Part shown: positions 18,633 through 28,646 of the stretch, in pieces
Layout of the letters: each line of letters opens with the position of its first letter
How positions within the stretch are numbered: position 1 is the first letter of the stretch
Assembly (NCBI GenBank): GCA_004552305.1
Contig: SFOX01000003.1
Span: forward strand, 62,001-126,000
Origin: Subdoligranulum variabile
GTDB lineage: Bacteria; Bacillota; Clostridia; Oscillospirales; Ruminococcaceae
Direction of reading: 5' to 3'
DNA: 64,000 nucleotides
Notes under the pieces: generated by a model
What the model saw: the letters and a program-made list of their open reading frames with translations, nothing else
The model's database searches: none
Told to the model about the DNA's origin: nothing
Made by a program: the position numbers and the translations under genes

Positions 18633-19678
18633 TGCAGCCCATTGCCGCACCGCTGCTGCAATGGTTTTACGCAAATAAAAGGCTCCTGCCCTTCCGGCAG
18701 GAGCCTTCTGCGTACCATATCTGGGTCAGTGAAATTATGCTGCAGCAGACCCGTATGACCGCCGCCGTACCCTATTACAACCGCTTTATTGCCGCCCTGC
18801 CCGACCCGGCGGCGCTGGCAGCCTGCCCCACCGACGCCCTGCGCAAGCTGTGGCAGGGGCTGGGGTACTACAACCGCGTCAACAATATGCAAAAGGCAGC
18901 ACGCATCGTTTGCGAGCAGTACGGCGGCGAACTTCCTGCCGACTACGCCGCCCTGCGCGCTTTGCCCGGCATCGGGGACTACACCGCCGGCGCCATTGCC
19001 AGCATCGCCTTTGGGCTGCCCGTACCCGCTGTGGACGGCAACGTCCTGCGCGTCTTTGCGCGGCTGTACAACGATGATGCCGACATTATGACCCCCGCCG
19101 CCAAGCGGCTGTTCACGCAGCGCGTGCTTGACCAGATGCCCAAGGATACCCCCGGCGCCTACAACGAAGCCCTGATGGAACTGGGCGCGTTAGTCTGCAT
19201 CCCCGGCACGCCGCACTGCGGGGATTGCCCCCTGCGGGCGCTTTGCCGGGGCTGCGCGGCAGGTCGTGCCGACAAGCTGCCTGTCAAGCCCGCGCCCAAG
19301 GAAAAACGCACCGTCCCCGTGACGGTGGCGCTGATTTCGAGCGAACAGGGGCTGCTGTTGCAGCGCCGCCCCGCCAAGGGGCTGCTGGCAGGGCTGTGGC
19401 AGCCCGCCGCGTGGGAAAGCGCCTTGACGCGCGAACAGCTGCAGGACGCCCTGCAAAAGCTGGGCATCCCCGCCGTTTTGGGCGAAAGCCTGCCCCCCGC
19501 CAAGCACGTTTTTACCCACCGCATCTGGCAGCTGGGCGGCTGGCAGGGGACAGCCCCCGCCGTGCCGCTGCCCGACGGCTACGTCTGGGCTGCCAAAAGC
19601 CAGCTTGCCGAAATTTACCCCGTACCCAACGCCTTTGCGGCGTATGTAAAACCGGACGCCGACACGCCAAAGCCGTAA
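18632..19678 (+). CDS. mutY: A/G-specific adenine DNA glycosylase
   Basis: 348 residues. Removes adenine mispaired with 8-oxoguanine. The catalytic Glu lies in SEIMLQQTR. The helix-hairpin-helix GxxD region is LPGIGDYTAGAIASIAFG, followed by the catalytic Asp in VDGNVLRV. The [4Fe-4S] cysteines follow the family spacing C-x6-C-x2-C-x5-C in CIPGTPHCGDCPLRALC. The C-terminal third is the NUDIX-like recognition domain (LLLQRRPAKGLLAGLW). The ATG overlaps the asnS stop by one base. Confidence 0.95.
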   Translation: MQPIAAPLLQWFYANKRLLPFRQEPSAYHIWVSEIMLQQTRMTAAVPYYNRFIAALPDPAALAACPTDALRKLWQGLGYYNRVNNMQKAARIVCEQYGGELPADYAALRALPGIGDYTAGAIASIAFGLPVPAVDGNVLRVFARLYNDDADIMTPAAKRLFTQRVLDQMPKDTPGAYNEALMELGALVCIPGTPHCGDCPLRALCRGCAAGRADKLPVKPAPKEKRTVPVTVALISSEQGLLLQRRPAKGLLAGLWQPAAWESALTREQLQDALQKLGIPAVLGESLPPAKHVFTHRIWQLGGWQGTAPAVPLPDGYVWAAKSQLAEIYPVPNAFAAYVKPDADTPKP

Positions 19679-19685
19679 TATCTTT

Positions 19686-19766
19686 GGGCAACACCGCATA
19701 ATGCCCGCCTGACGGCTTAAGCACCGCTCCGGCGGCTGCGGCACTTAGAATTATGCGGTGATGCCC
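19686..19766 (+). repeat. Inverted-repeat element, standard copy (81 bp)
   Basis: GGGCAACACCGCATAAT at the left and ATTATGCGGTGATGCCC at the right form the terminal inverted repeat around the CGCCTGACGGCTTAAGCACC core. It begins 7 bases after the mutY stop. Confidence 0.85.
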
Positions 19767-19812
19767 TTGCCATAAATCGGCAAATTGACAGCAAAATTTT
19801 ACATCTGCGGTG

Positions 19813-19841
19813 TTGTAAATTTTGGCAAAGTCGGGTATAAT
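19813..19841 (+). promoter_or_regulatory. Promoter for the small membrane protein
   Basis: TTGTAA (19813-19818), a 17-base spacer and a perfect TATAAT (19836-19841). The -35 lies in the right arm of an AT-rich inverted repeat (about 19792-19825). Confidence 0.75.
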
Positions 19842-19878
19842 TACCTTGTATTATTATTGCGAAGGGAGAACCCCCCCT

Positions 19879-20121
19879 ATGATGAAGAAATCTACCTTTG
19901 GCGCCGTGCTGGCATTTATGTTTGCCGCCGCCGGTGCTTTGACCGCCGCCGCTTTGTATCTGTACCACCGCGAGAAGGAGCTGGACGAGTACGAGCGTCT
20001 GCTTTTCAGCGATGATATGGATGATATCGAGGATGAAGACACCGTCTACGAGCATATCGAGGACGACGACACCCCCGCCGCGCCTGCCGAGGATGCTGAC
20101 CCGGACGCCATCAAATTCTGA
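19879..20121 (+). CDS. Small membrane protein with acidic tail, function unknown
   Basis: 80 residues. One N-terminal hydrophobic segment (about 8-29) is followed by a strongly acidic tail rich in Asp and Glu. No family recognised. GAAGGGAG at 19861-19868 supports the ATG at 19879; the next codon, also ATG, is an alternative. It has its own good promoter and is followed by a strong hairpin, so it may be a single-gene unit upstream of the M23-like pair. Confidence 0.65.
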   Translation: MMKKSTFGAVLAFMFAAAGALTAAALYLYHREKELDEYERLLFSDDMDDIEDEDTVYEHIEDDDTPAAPAEDADPDAIKF

Positions 20122-20135
20122 TATTTGTGTACCTG

Positions 20136-20171
20136 TGCCGGGCGCAGCTGTATCTGCGCCCGGCATATTTT
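20136..20171 (+). terminator. Hairpin terminator after the small membrane protein
   Basis: A 12-bp GC-rich stem (TGCCGGGCGCAG at 20136-20147 with 20154-20165) has a 6-base loop and is followed by TATTTTA. The T-run is short, so read-through into the next gene is possible. Confidence 0.65.
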
Positions 20172-20188
20172 AACAGGAGAATCCCACT

Positions 20189-21412
20189 ATGCGCAGATTC
20201 TTATTATGGCTGGTTATGGTTGCCGCCACGCTGGCGCTGATTTTGGGCGGCTCTGCGGCGTTTTTCTATACCCAAGCCGGTTCTTCCGACCTGCCGCAGC
20301 AGCCGGTGGTTTTTGGCGGGGCAGAGCTGGAACCCAACGGCTGGGACTGGTCGGTGCCGGTTCTGGGCGGCAAGCTCACCAAGCAGGTGCAAAGCCCCAC
20401 CAACCTGTCGGTGCAGCATCTGGGGACTTTTAGCGAGGACATTCCCGCGCTGGCGCTGCCCGCTTGGGTCAGCCGCGCCAAGGTCACCGTCACCGCACCC
20501 TCGGGTGTGCAATGGAGCGGCTCTGCCGATGAGTTTGCCGGGTATACCTACGACCAGAACGGCAGCTACCGCCTGACTCTGACCGCGTGGCATATCGCCG
20601 AGGAAACCGCCGAACCCGAGGGCTGGTACGCCTACTGTGCCGATTTCACCCTGCAGCAACAGCCGAAGATCGTGCTCAGCGCAGACCGCGCGGTGCAGGG
20701 CAGCGTAGTGGCGCTGTCCCTGTCCGGCTATCTGGAGGGCGAGCCTGCCCTGCAAACCGACCTTGGCACGGTGTGGTTCCGCAAAACGCAGTCCGGCTAT
20801 ATGGGGTATATCCCTGTGACCTACAATGCCGAAAGCGGCGTACACACGCTGGCGCTCAGCTGCGGCAGCTTTTCGCAGCAGCTGGAGCTGACGGTTACAT
20901 CCGCCCAGACCTCCACCGTCACAGTGGAGGAGGACACCCGCACGGGTGCCGAGGAATACCGCAACAACATCTGGCCGCTGTTCACCACCGGCAGCGCTGA
21001 AAAACAGTGGCAGGGTGCCTTCCGTGCGCCCAGCGCCGCGGCGGTGCAGCTGCATTACGGCGATGTGCAGATGGTCAACGGCGCCCGCGCCGGGCAGGCA
21101 ACCGGCGTTGCCTACCGCCCCGCACCGGACGAAGCCGTCACCGCCCCGCAGACCGGCAAGGTGCTGTTTGCAGGCACTTTGCAGCTGACCGGCGGCACGG
21201 TGGTCATTGACCACGGCTGCGGCGTAAAAAGCTATCTATACGGGCTGAAAACCCTTGCCGTGCAGGCAGGGCAGAGCGTCCAGACCGGAGACGCCTTGGG
21301 TACCGCCGATGCCTTGGGCGTGGATTACGAGCTGCGCATCGGCAGCAAAACCGTGGACCCCGAAGCGGCTATGACCGGGCGCGGAGGTCTGCAATTCCGT
21401 GAGTATGAGTGA
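20189..21412 (+). CDS. Membrane-anchored protein with degenerate M23 (LytM) domain, copy 1
   Basis: 407 residues. One N-terminal membrane helix (about 5-28), a beta-rich extracytoplasmic region, then a C-terminal domain with the M23 beta-sheet outline (GKVLFAGTLQLTGGTVVIDH, ELRIG, VDP). The zinc ligands of active M23 peptidases are missing: the usual HxxxD position lies in TGVAYRP and the HxH position in DYELR. It is therefore probably a non-catalytic LytM factor, by analogy with EnvC- or SpoIIQ-type activators or scaffolds. The stop overlaps a possible GTG of the following paralogue. The sporulation-rich neighbourhood leaves a SpoIIQ-like role open, unproven. Confidence 0.75.
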   Translation: MRRFLLWLVMVAATLALILGGSAAFFYTQAGSSDLPQQPVVFGGAELEPNGWDWSVPVLGGKLTKQVQSPTNLSVQHLGTFSEDIPALALPAWVSRAKVTVTAPSGVQWSGSADEFAGYTYDQNGSYRLTLTAWHIAEETAEPEGWYAYCADFTLQQQPKIVLSADRAVQGSVVALSLSGYLEGEPALQTDLGTVWFRKTQSGYMGYIPVTYNAESGVHTLALSCGSFSQQLELTVTSAQTSTVTVEEDTRTGAEEYRNNIWPLFTTGSAEKQWQGAFRAPSAAAVQLHYGDVQMVNGARAGQATGVAYRPAPDEAVTAPQTGKVLFAGTLQLTGGTVVIDHGCGVKSYLYGLKTLAVQAGQSVQTGDALGTADALGVDYELRIGSKTVDPEAAMTGRGGLQFREYE

Positions 21413-21444
21413 TTTCCCGCAGGGGATTTTGGGGAAGATTGGAT

Positions 21445-23301
21445 ATGGATGACGAGAAAAAACTGACCGGGCAGCCCGCTGCACAGGCGGCACCCCCGCC
21501 GGACAAGACGGCGAAAATTGCGCCGCAGCCCGCAACGCCGACGCCCGAAACGGCGGCGGATGCAGCAGCCGAAAAGCCCGCGGCAGCCAAGAAAAAGCCT
21601 GCCGGTACGCGCAAAACCAAATCCGGCACTACAGCGGCAAAAAAGACCACCGGGACAACGACAAAGAAAACCACCGCTGCGCCGAAGAAAAGACCCTCTG
21701 CAGCCAAAGCAAAGCCCGCAGACGCTGCCAAGGCAGCGCCCGATGCGGCTGCCCCCGCCAAGGTCGATACAAACCCCGAAGCCGCCGCTGCCGCACCGCA
21801 GACCCCGCCCGATGAAGCGGCGCTGAAGGAAAAACGCGCCGCCGATATGACCCGCACGCTGCAGATCACCATCGAGCAGATCCTACAGGAATCCGAAGAG
21901 CACGAACAGGCGCAGGCTGCCCCGATGCCCGCCGCGCCGGAGCTGCTGCCGGAGGAACCCGCCGATGAGCCGGAGGACGAAGCCGGTTCGACCGCCGTGG
22001 AGATTCTGCACAGCATCGCCAAGGGCGTCAGCAAATGGCTGCTGCTGGTCGTGCTGTTTGTGGCGGTCATTGCGGGCAGCGGTGTGGCGTGGCTGTACCG
22101 CTCTGCCACGCCGGATATGATCCCGCAGATCGAGGTCAGCTTTGCCGGGCAGGAGCCGCCCGTCAGCGCCTACAACTGGAAAATCCCCGTGGTGGGGCAT
22201 ATTTTCCGCCGCACCTACAAGCAGACCGTCAGCGCCAAGCCGGTTGCGCTGCCGCTGAATGTCGAGGAACTGACCCCCCGGCTGCGTGTTGCCCCGGTGG
22301 ATTACACCACCAGCTTTACCGTCACCGATGCGGCCGGGCAGGAGGTTTACAACGGCACGGCAGAGGGCTTCTCTTCCTTCCGGTTCACCGCCAACGGCGA
22401 TTACACCGCCAAGCTGGTCGTTACCCGCGAGAAGGCATACGCCGACGAAACCGAGGTCATCGGCTCCGAAACCCGGCTGTTCAGCTTTACCGTGGCACGC
22501 AGCCCGTCGCTGCGCATCAGCCCCGCGCGCTCGCTGCCCGGCACGGTGGCAGCCGTCTGTGCGGGCAAAACGCTGGACGGCAGGCAGCCGCAGCTGCAGA
22601 CCTCGCTGCCGCACACGGAGTTTATGCAAACCGCCAACGGCTGGGTCTGCTACCTGCCCCTTGCGTGGGATACCCAGCCCGGCAACTATGAGGTCGTTGT
22701 CACGGCGGACGGCTTTACCAAGCCCTTGATGCTGACCGTGGCAGCCGCCGAGCGCCCCTACGCCGATTATTACAACAACAGCCAGCGCTGCGCCTATTAT
22801 ATCGGCGAGGACGATATGCCCGCCGCCGTAAAGGCGTGCCTGCCCGGTGCCACGGTGCTGCCGCAGTGGCTGGGTACCGGCTTTGCCGAACCGATTGCGG
22901 ACTATAAGACCCAGCTCAGCTTCGGTATGACCGAGTACGTCGGGCGTCCCAAGACCGAGCGCGATACCAACCCCGGCACCGGGGGACGTACCAGTGTAAA
23001 TGTAGTCCTCAACACCGCCAGGCGCGGCGTTCTGACTGCACCCGCCGCCGGGCGTATCCTGCTGGCGGACGAGCTGCCCGACCCCTACGGCAACACGCTG
23101 GTCATTGACCACGGCAGCGGACTTTTGAGCATTTTCTACGGGCTGCAGGAGCTGGAGGTCAAGCACGGCGACGAGGTCGAGCCGGGGCAGGAGCTTGCCA
23201 AGGCGTACCGCATCACCATTGCGGAGATGCGCCTGATGGGGATACCCATCGACCCCGAGCCGGTCTGGCAGAACCGCAGCGACGCCCTCAAGCAGCAATA
23301 G
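21445..23301 (+). CDS. Membrane protein with Lys/Ala/Pro-rich tail and degenerate M23 domain, copy 2
   Basis: 618 residues from the ATG at 21445, which has GGGGAAGA 6 bases upstream (a GTG at 21409 is the alternative). The first ~115 residues are low-complexity Ala/Lys/Pro with KKTT and AAKKTTG repeats, like histone H1 tails. A Glu-rich stretch follows, then one membrane helix (about 196-220), an extracytoplasmic region and a C-terminal M23-like fold (VLTAPAAGRILLADEL, TLVIDHGSGLLSIFYGL). The HxxxD and HxH zinc motifs are absent (RTSVNVV replaces the first). Paralogous to the preceding gene. The basic tail could contact DNA or membrane; function unknown. Confidence 0.75.
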   Translation: MDDEKKLTGQPAAQAAPPPDKTAKIAPQPATPTPETAADAAAEKPAAAKKKPAGTRKTKSGTTAAKKTTGTTTKKTTAAPKKRPSAAKAKPADAAKAAPDAAAPAKVDTNPEAAAAAPQTPPDEAALKEKRAADMTRTLQITIEQILQESEEHEQAQAAPMPAAPELLPEEPADEPEDEAGSTAVEILHSIAKGVSKWLLLVVLFVAVIAGSGVAWLYRSATPDMIPQIEVSFAGQEPPVSAYNWKIPVVGHIFRRTYKQTVSAKPVALPLNVEELTPRLRVAPVDYTTSFTVTDAAGQEVYNGTAEGFSSFRFTANGDYTAKLVVTREKAYADETEVIGSETRLFSFTVARSPSLRISPARSLPGTVAAVCAGKTLDGRQPQLQTSLPHTEFMQTANGWVCYLPLAWDTQPGNYEVVVTADGFTKPLMLTVAAAERPYADYYNNSQRCAYYIGEDDMPAAVKACLPGATVLPQWLGTGFAEPIADYKTQLSFGMTEYVGRPKTERDTNPGTGGRTSVNVVLNTARRGVLTAPAAGRILLADELPDPYGNTLVIDHGSGLLSIFYGLQELEVKHGDEVEPGQELAKAYRITIAEMRLMGIPIDPEPVWQNRSDALKQQ

Positions 23302-23308
23302 GAATCTA

Positions 23309-23390
23309 AGGCAACACCGCACAATTCCCGCCTGACGGCTTAAGCACCGCTCCGGCGGCTGCGGCACTTAGAATTGTGCGGTATTGCCCT
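23309..23390 (+). repeat. Inverted-repeat element, standard copy (82 bp)
   Basis: AGGCAACACCGCACAATTC and GAATTGTGCGGTATTGCCCT pair as terminal inverted repeats around the shared core. It starts 8 bases after the preceding stop and abuts a strong terminator. Confidence 0.87.
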
Positions 23391-23392
23391 AA

Positions 23393-23429
23393 GCGGAGGC
23401 ACCCTTACTATGGGGTGCCTCCGCTTTTT
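23393..23429 (+). terminator. Strong intrinsic terminator before dpaA
   Basis: GCGGAGGCACCC (23393-23404) pairs perfectly with 23413-23424 across an 8-base loop and is followed by TTTTT. It separates the M23-like pair from dpaAB. Confidence 0.88.
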
Positions 23430-23430
23430 C

Positions 23431-23457
23431 ACGCCCGCCCCGCATCCGGCATAGTAT
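23431..23457 (+). promoter_or_regulatory. Possible sigma-K/sigma-E-type promoter for dpaAB
   Basis: CATAGTAT (23450-23457) matches the mother-cell -10 pattern CATAnnnT and is preceded 16 bases upstream by ACG (23431-23433), close to the AC of sigma-K -35 boxes. It lies 26 bases before the GTG start. Dipicolinate synthase is a sigma-K gene in Bacillus, which supports the reading. Short motifs, so tentative. Confidence 0.4.
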
Positions 23458-23483
23458 GGCGCAAACGCAAGGGGGTGGCGGCT

Positions 23484-24272
23484 GTGGCAAAATGTATTTG
23501 TATCCTTGGGCAGGATGCCCGCCAGTGCGCGGCAGGGCAGGTGCTGCGCCGCGCCGGATATCGTCTGACCGACCCGTCTGCGGCAGCCGATGCGCATTAT
23601 CTGCTGCTGCCGATGTCCCAAAGCCGCGTCGGTGACGAGCTGGCGCGCTGTCTGCAAACCGTGCGACCCGGCACCGTTGTGCTGGCAGGGCGTCCCGGTG
23701 CGCCGGTGCGGGCGGCGGTGCGGCAAGCCAATTTGCCGCTGATCGACTACTTCGAGCGCCCGGAGCTGGAATGCCTGAACGCCGTGCCCACCGCCGAAGG
23801 CTGCCTGCAGCTGCTGTTTCGTCTGCGGCAGTACACCGTGTGGGAAAGCGACTTTCTGGTCCTGGGCTACGGGCGCATCGGTGCCGCTGTGGCGCAGCGG
23901 CTTACGGCGCTGGGCGGTCGGGTCACGGTGGCGGCACGCCGTGCCGAGCCGCTGGCGTATGCCCGCTGTGCGGGCTGCCGAACGGTGCCGCTCTCCCGCT
24001 TGGAGGAGGTTCTGCCCCGACACACGGCGGTGATCAACACGATCCCCGCGCCGGTTCTGCCCCGCAGCCGTCTGACATTGCTGCCGCCCGGGGCGCTGAT
24101 TCTGGACCTTGCCAGCCTGCCCGGCGGCACCGACTTTACCGCCGCGCGGGAGCTGGGTCTGCAAGCCGAACAGGCGCTGGCGCTGCCCGGCAAATGCGCA
24201 CCCAAAACCGCCGGATTGCTCATCGGGCAGACGGTACTGGCACTTTTGCAGGAAAGGAGCGACCCGCTATGA
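23484..24272 (+). CDS. dpaA: Dipicolinate synthase subunit A
   Basis: 262 residues, GTG start at 23484 eight bases after GGGGG. With DpaB it makes dipicolinic acid from dihydrodipicolinate in the mother cell of a sporulating cell. The N-terminal half precedes a Rossmann NAD(P)-binding segment (VLGYGRIGAAVAQRL). Family-typical motifs NTIPAPVL and ALPGKCAPKTAG are present. The stop overlaps dpaB by four bases (ATGA). This is one of the clearest sporulation markers in the window. Confidence 0.9.
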   Translation: MAKCICILGQDARQCAAGQVLRRAGYRLTDPSAAADAHYLLLPMSQSRVGDELARCLQTVRPGTVVLAGRPGAPVRAAVRQANLPLIDYFERPELECLNAVPTAEGCLQLLFRLRQYTVWESDFLVLGYGRIGAAVAQRLTALGGRVTVAARRAEPLAYARCAGCRTVPLSRLEEVLPRHTAVINTIPAPVLPRSRLTLLPPGALILDLASLPGGTDFTAARELGLQAEQALALPGKCAPKTAGLLIGQTVLALLQERSDPL

Positions 24273-24853
24273 CCAACCCCCAAACCCCGCGCACCGCCGC
24301 CTTTGCCCTGTGCGGCAGCTTTTGCAGCTTTGACGCCGTGCTGCCGCAGATCGCCGCCCTTGTGCAGCGCGGCTGGACGCTTTTGCCGATTTTAAGCTAC
24401 AGCGCAGCCGGGCAGGATACCCGCTTCGGCACAGCGGCAGCGCTGCGCAAGACCCTGCAGCAGCTGACCGGACACGAGCCGCTGACCACCCTGCAGCAGG
24501 TCGAGCCGCTGGGACCCAAGCGTATGGCGGAGATGCTGATCATTGCCCCTGCCACCGGTACCACGCTGGCGATGCTGGCGGCGGGCATCAGCGCAACCCC
24601 GGTCACACTGGCAGCCAAAAGCCTGCTGCGCGGCGGCAAGCCGGTGGTGGTCGCCCCCTCCAGCAACGATGCCTTAACAGGCACCGCCCCGGCGCTGGCA
24701 CAGCTTTTGCAGCGCCGCCACTACTATTTTGTACCCTTTGGGCAGGACGATGCCCTGCGCAAGCCCGCCAGCCTGAAAAGCGATTTTACCCTGCTGCCGG
24801 ACACCGTGGAAGCAGCCCGCCGCGGTGTGCAGATGCAGCCGCTGCTTTTGTAA
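24269..24853 (+). CDS. dpaB: Dipicolinate synthase subunit B (flavoprotein family)
   Basis: 194 residues. Belongs to the flavoprotein/UbiX-like fold. N-terminal AFALCGSFCSFDAVLPQ, the MAEMLIIAPATGTTLAML core and the later VVAPSSNDALTG segment fit the SpoVFB/DpaB family, whose members act with DpaA in the last step of dipicolinate synthesis. GGAAAGGAG precedes the start. Overlaps dpaA by four bases, so translation is coupled. Confidence 0.9.
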   Translation: MTNPQTPRTAAFALCGSFCSFDAVLPQIAALVQRGWTLLPILSYSAAGQDTRFGTAAALRKTLQQLTGHEPLTTLQQVEPLGPKRMAEMLIIAPATGTTLAMLAAGISATPVTLAAKSLLRGGKPVVVAPSSNDALTGTAPALAQLLQRRHYYFVPFGQDDALRKPASLKSDFTLLPDTVEAARRGVQMQPLLL

Positions 24854-24913
24854 TAGCCGCCCGCCGTCAGGCATATATATAGGTAGTAAATCTGTGGGTA
24901 ACGGGGGCAGCAT

Positions 24914-26167
24914 ATGCAGACGATCATCATTACCGGCGGGCGCACCCTGCAGGGGGCGATTTGCCCGGAAACCGCCAAAAACAGCGTGCTGCCGCTGCTG
25001 GCAGCCTCCCTGTTGTGCCAAGGCACCGTAAGGCTGCGCGCCGTGCCGCGCTTGGCGGATGTCGAAACCAGCATTGCTTTGCTGCGCGCCGTCGGGGCAG
25101 GGGTACAGCGCTGCGGGTCGGAGCTTCTGCTGTGCGCCGAAGCACCGCTGTGCGGGCAGATCCCCGCGCCGCTGTCCGGGGCGATGCGCAGCTCGGTGTT
25201 TTATCTGGCGCCGCTGCTGTGCAGGGTCGGCTCGGTGCGTCTGCCGCTGCCCGGCGGCTGTCGGCTGGGACCGCGCCCGGTGGATATCCATCTGGCGGGG
25301 CTGGCAGCGCTCGGCGCGGCGGTGGAGCTGGAGGGCGACGCCGTGACCCTGCGCGCTCCCGGCGGGCTGCACGGGGTAGATTTTGCGCTGCGGCTGCCCA
25401 GCGTGGGGGCTACGCTGACGCTGATGATGGCGGCGTGCTGCGCCGTGGGTACCACCGTCCTGCGCGGGGCCGCCTGTGAGCCGGAGGTTGCCGACACCGC
25501 GCGCTTTTTGTCACAGTGCGGGGCGCAGATACAGGGCGCAGGAACCCCCACACTGGTCATACAGGGGGCAGAGGTGCTGCACGGCACCGCCTACACCCCC
25601 ATGCCCGACCGCATTGCCGCCGCCACCTACGCAGCCGCCCTTGCCTGCGCCGGGGGCGAGATAAGTATTGCCCGCTGCCGCCCGGCGTACTACGCCGCCT
25701 TTTTGTCGTTTTTGCAGCGCTGCGGCGTTGAGATTTTCTTCGGCACTGATTCCGTGACCCTGCGCCGCGACCCCGCCGTGCCGCTGCGCGGCGCACAGTC
25801 CCTGTGTGCCAACGCCTGGCCCGCCTTTGCCACCGACACCGCCCCGCTGGCGGCTGCCGTGCTGCTGTGTGCGGATGCGCCCAGCGAAATTTACGACGCC
25901 CTGTTTGCCCGTCGCTTTGCCTGTGCCGCCGGCTTTGCCGCCATGGGCGCGGCTTGCAGTGAGCAGGGCAGACGGCTGCAAATGCAGGGCGGCGCACAGC
26001 TGCACGGTGCCGAGGTTTCTGCCCCCGATCTGCGCGGCGGGGCGGCGCTGCTGCTGGCAGCCCTTGCCGCCGAGGGTACGACCCTTCTGCACGATGCCGG
26101 GCATCTTGCACGCGGCTATGTCGACCTGCCCGGGCAGCTGGCAGCCTTGGGGGCAGATGTGCGATAG
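24914..26167 (+). CDS. murA: UDP-N-acetylglucosamine 1-carboxyvinyltransferase (MurA paralogue)
   Basis: 417 residues. Catalyses PEP addition to UDP-GlcNAc, the first committed step of peptidoglycan synthesis. The key features of an active EPSP-synthase-like enzyme are present: Lys in AKNSVLPLLAA, MRSS (Arg), the catalytic Cys and Arg in LPGGCRLGPRPVDIHL, the Asp in FATDTAPL, and DLRGGAALLLAAL near the end. Ala/Cys-rich and somewhat divergent. GGGGGC at 24904-24909 marks the start. It lies between dpaB and ftsZ, so it may be the second MurA used for septum or spore wall synthesis; that is inference. Confidence 0.88.
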   Translation: MQTIIITGGRTLQGAICPETAKNSVLPLLAASLLCQGTVRLRAVPRLADVETSIALLRAVGAGVQRCGSELLLCAEAPLCGQIPAPLSGAMRSSVFYLAPLLCRVGSVRLPLPGGCRLGPRPVDIHLAGLAALGAAVELEGDAVTLRAPGGLHGVDFALRLPSVGATLTLMMAACCAVGTTVLRGAACEPEVADTARFLSQCGAQIQGAGTPTLVIQGAEVLHGTAYTPMPDRIAAATYAAALACAGGEISIARCRPAYYAAFLSFLQRCGVEIFFGTDSVTLRRDPAVPLRGAQSLCANAWPAFATDTAPLAAAVLLCADAPSEIYDALFARRFACAAGFAAMGAACSEQGRRLQMQGGAQLHGAEVSAPDLRGGAALLLAALAAEGTTLLHDAGHLARGYVDLPGQLAALGADVR

Positions 26168-26259
26168 GATACAAAATTTTGGCGCATTTGCCGCAAAAAC
26201 AGCGCCCCGCAGAAAATAAACAGGCAAATTTTTATGAAAATTTCGCTCAGCTATTGAAA

Positions 26260-26288
26260 TTGACATAAAAATTTGGTATTCTAATAAT
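26260..26288 (+). promoter_or_regulatory. ftsZ promoter
   Basis: A perfect TTGACA (26260-26265) and AATAAT (26283-26288) are 17 bases apart, giving an untranslated leader of about 90 bases. The surrounding 26168-26382 gap is AT-rich and shows nothing else. Confidence 0.75.
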
Positions 26289-26382
26289 CAGTTATATGCA
26301 AAATATACGGAGCAGTGTGCCCATTTGTGGCGCTTGTGCTGCTTTCCCATGAAACAATAAATACTTTTAGGGGGACATACTC

Positions 26383-27624
<1,242 letters not shown>

Positions 27625-27664
27625 TCTGACACGCAAATTCTGCCCCGAGAGGATGTGAAAAGCC

Positions 27665-28642
27665 ATGGCGTCTGAACCGAAGAATATACAGGAACAGGGT
27701 TTCCGTTCCAGTCTGTTCGGCTTTGACAAAAATGACGTCTTGGCTTATATGAACACGCTGGTCAACGAGGCGCAGCAGCAGGAGCTGGAATACCAGCAAA
27801 AGCTGCAGGCGTTGCAGGCGCGTATTGATGCCTTGGGCAGCGAACACAGCGGTGCCGACGCCCAGACTGCCTCCCTGCAGGAGCGCTTAACGGCTGCCGA
27901 GCAGCGCGCCGAAGCTGCCGAGGCAAAGCAGCGTGAGCTGACGCAGACCTTGGAGGACGTGCAGAAGCAGGTGGATACATACCGCGATGCGCAGAAGGAA
28001 AGCCAGAAATCCGCCAATATGTGGCAGCTGAAATGCCACGATCTGCAGCAGCAGGCAGAAACCCTGCAGCAGCAGTTGGCGGCATCCCGCCAGATGAATG
28101 CGGCGATCCACACCCCCACACCCGATGCCGTGCGCAGCGCCCAGCTGGAAGCCCGCAAGATTTTGCAGGACGCCAAGCTGTACGCCGACAGCGCCGAAAA
28201 AGAACTGCAGCAGCAGGCGGAGCAGCGCAAGACCCGTATGGCGGAAAACGCCCGGGGCATCGCTGCCGGTGTTATGCTGGTGCGTGAGCGCCTTGCCCGT
28301 GTGGACGAGCGCTTGGCGGCTGCCACGCTGGATCTGGACGGCTTGACCCAGACGATCTATCAGGCACTGGACGAAACCGAGTCCGAGCTGAAGGAGCTGG
28401 GTACCCAAATGCGGGATTACGCCCAAGGCAGCCCCGAAACCGAGGTCGCCTACACGCCCGCGCCACCCGACGCCGAGCCGGACAAGCCGGAGCCGAAGCA
28501 GTTCCGCGTCAAGGCGCAGGCACAGCCCGTGCGCCAAAAGCCGCAGCCCAAGCCCGCGTATCGGCTGCGCAACAACCGCCGCCCGGTTTCCCAGCTTTTG
28601 CAGGATCAGATCGACCGCTTGGACGAGCAGAATAAGTCATAA
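27665..28642 (+). CDS. DivIVA-domain coiled-coil protein
   Basis: 325 residues. The N-terminal stretch (QGFRSSLFGFDKNDVLAYMNTL, key part FGFDKNDVLAYMN) matches the DivIVA/GpsB membrane-targeting region. A long Gln/Glu/Ala coiled coil (about 35-225) and a Pro/Lys-rich tail follow. Family members bind curved membrane at septa and poles and recruit division or wall enzymes. The position right after ftsZ and before a terminator suggests a joint division operon. It is longer than canonical DivIVA, so the exact orthologue is uncertain. Confidence 0.85.
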   Translation: MASEPKNIQEQGFRSSLFGFDKNDVLAYMNTLVNEAQQQELEYQQKLQALQARIDALGSEHSGADAQTASLQERLTAAEQRAEAAEAKQRELTQTLEDVQKQVDTYRDAQKESQKSANMWQLKCHDLQQQAETLQQQLAASRQMNAAIHTPTPDAVRSAQLEARKILQDAKLYADSAEKELQQQAEQRKTRMAENARGIAAGVMLVRERLARVDERLAAATLDLDGLTQTIYQALDETESELKELGTQMRDYAQGSPETEVAYTPAPPDAEPDKPEPKQFRVKAQAQPVRQKPQPKPAYRLRNNRRPVSQLLQDQIDRLDEQNKS

Positions 28643-28646
28643 CTAT

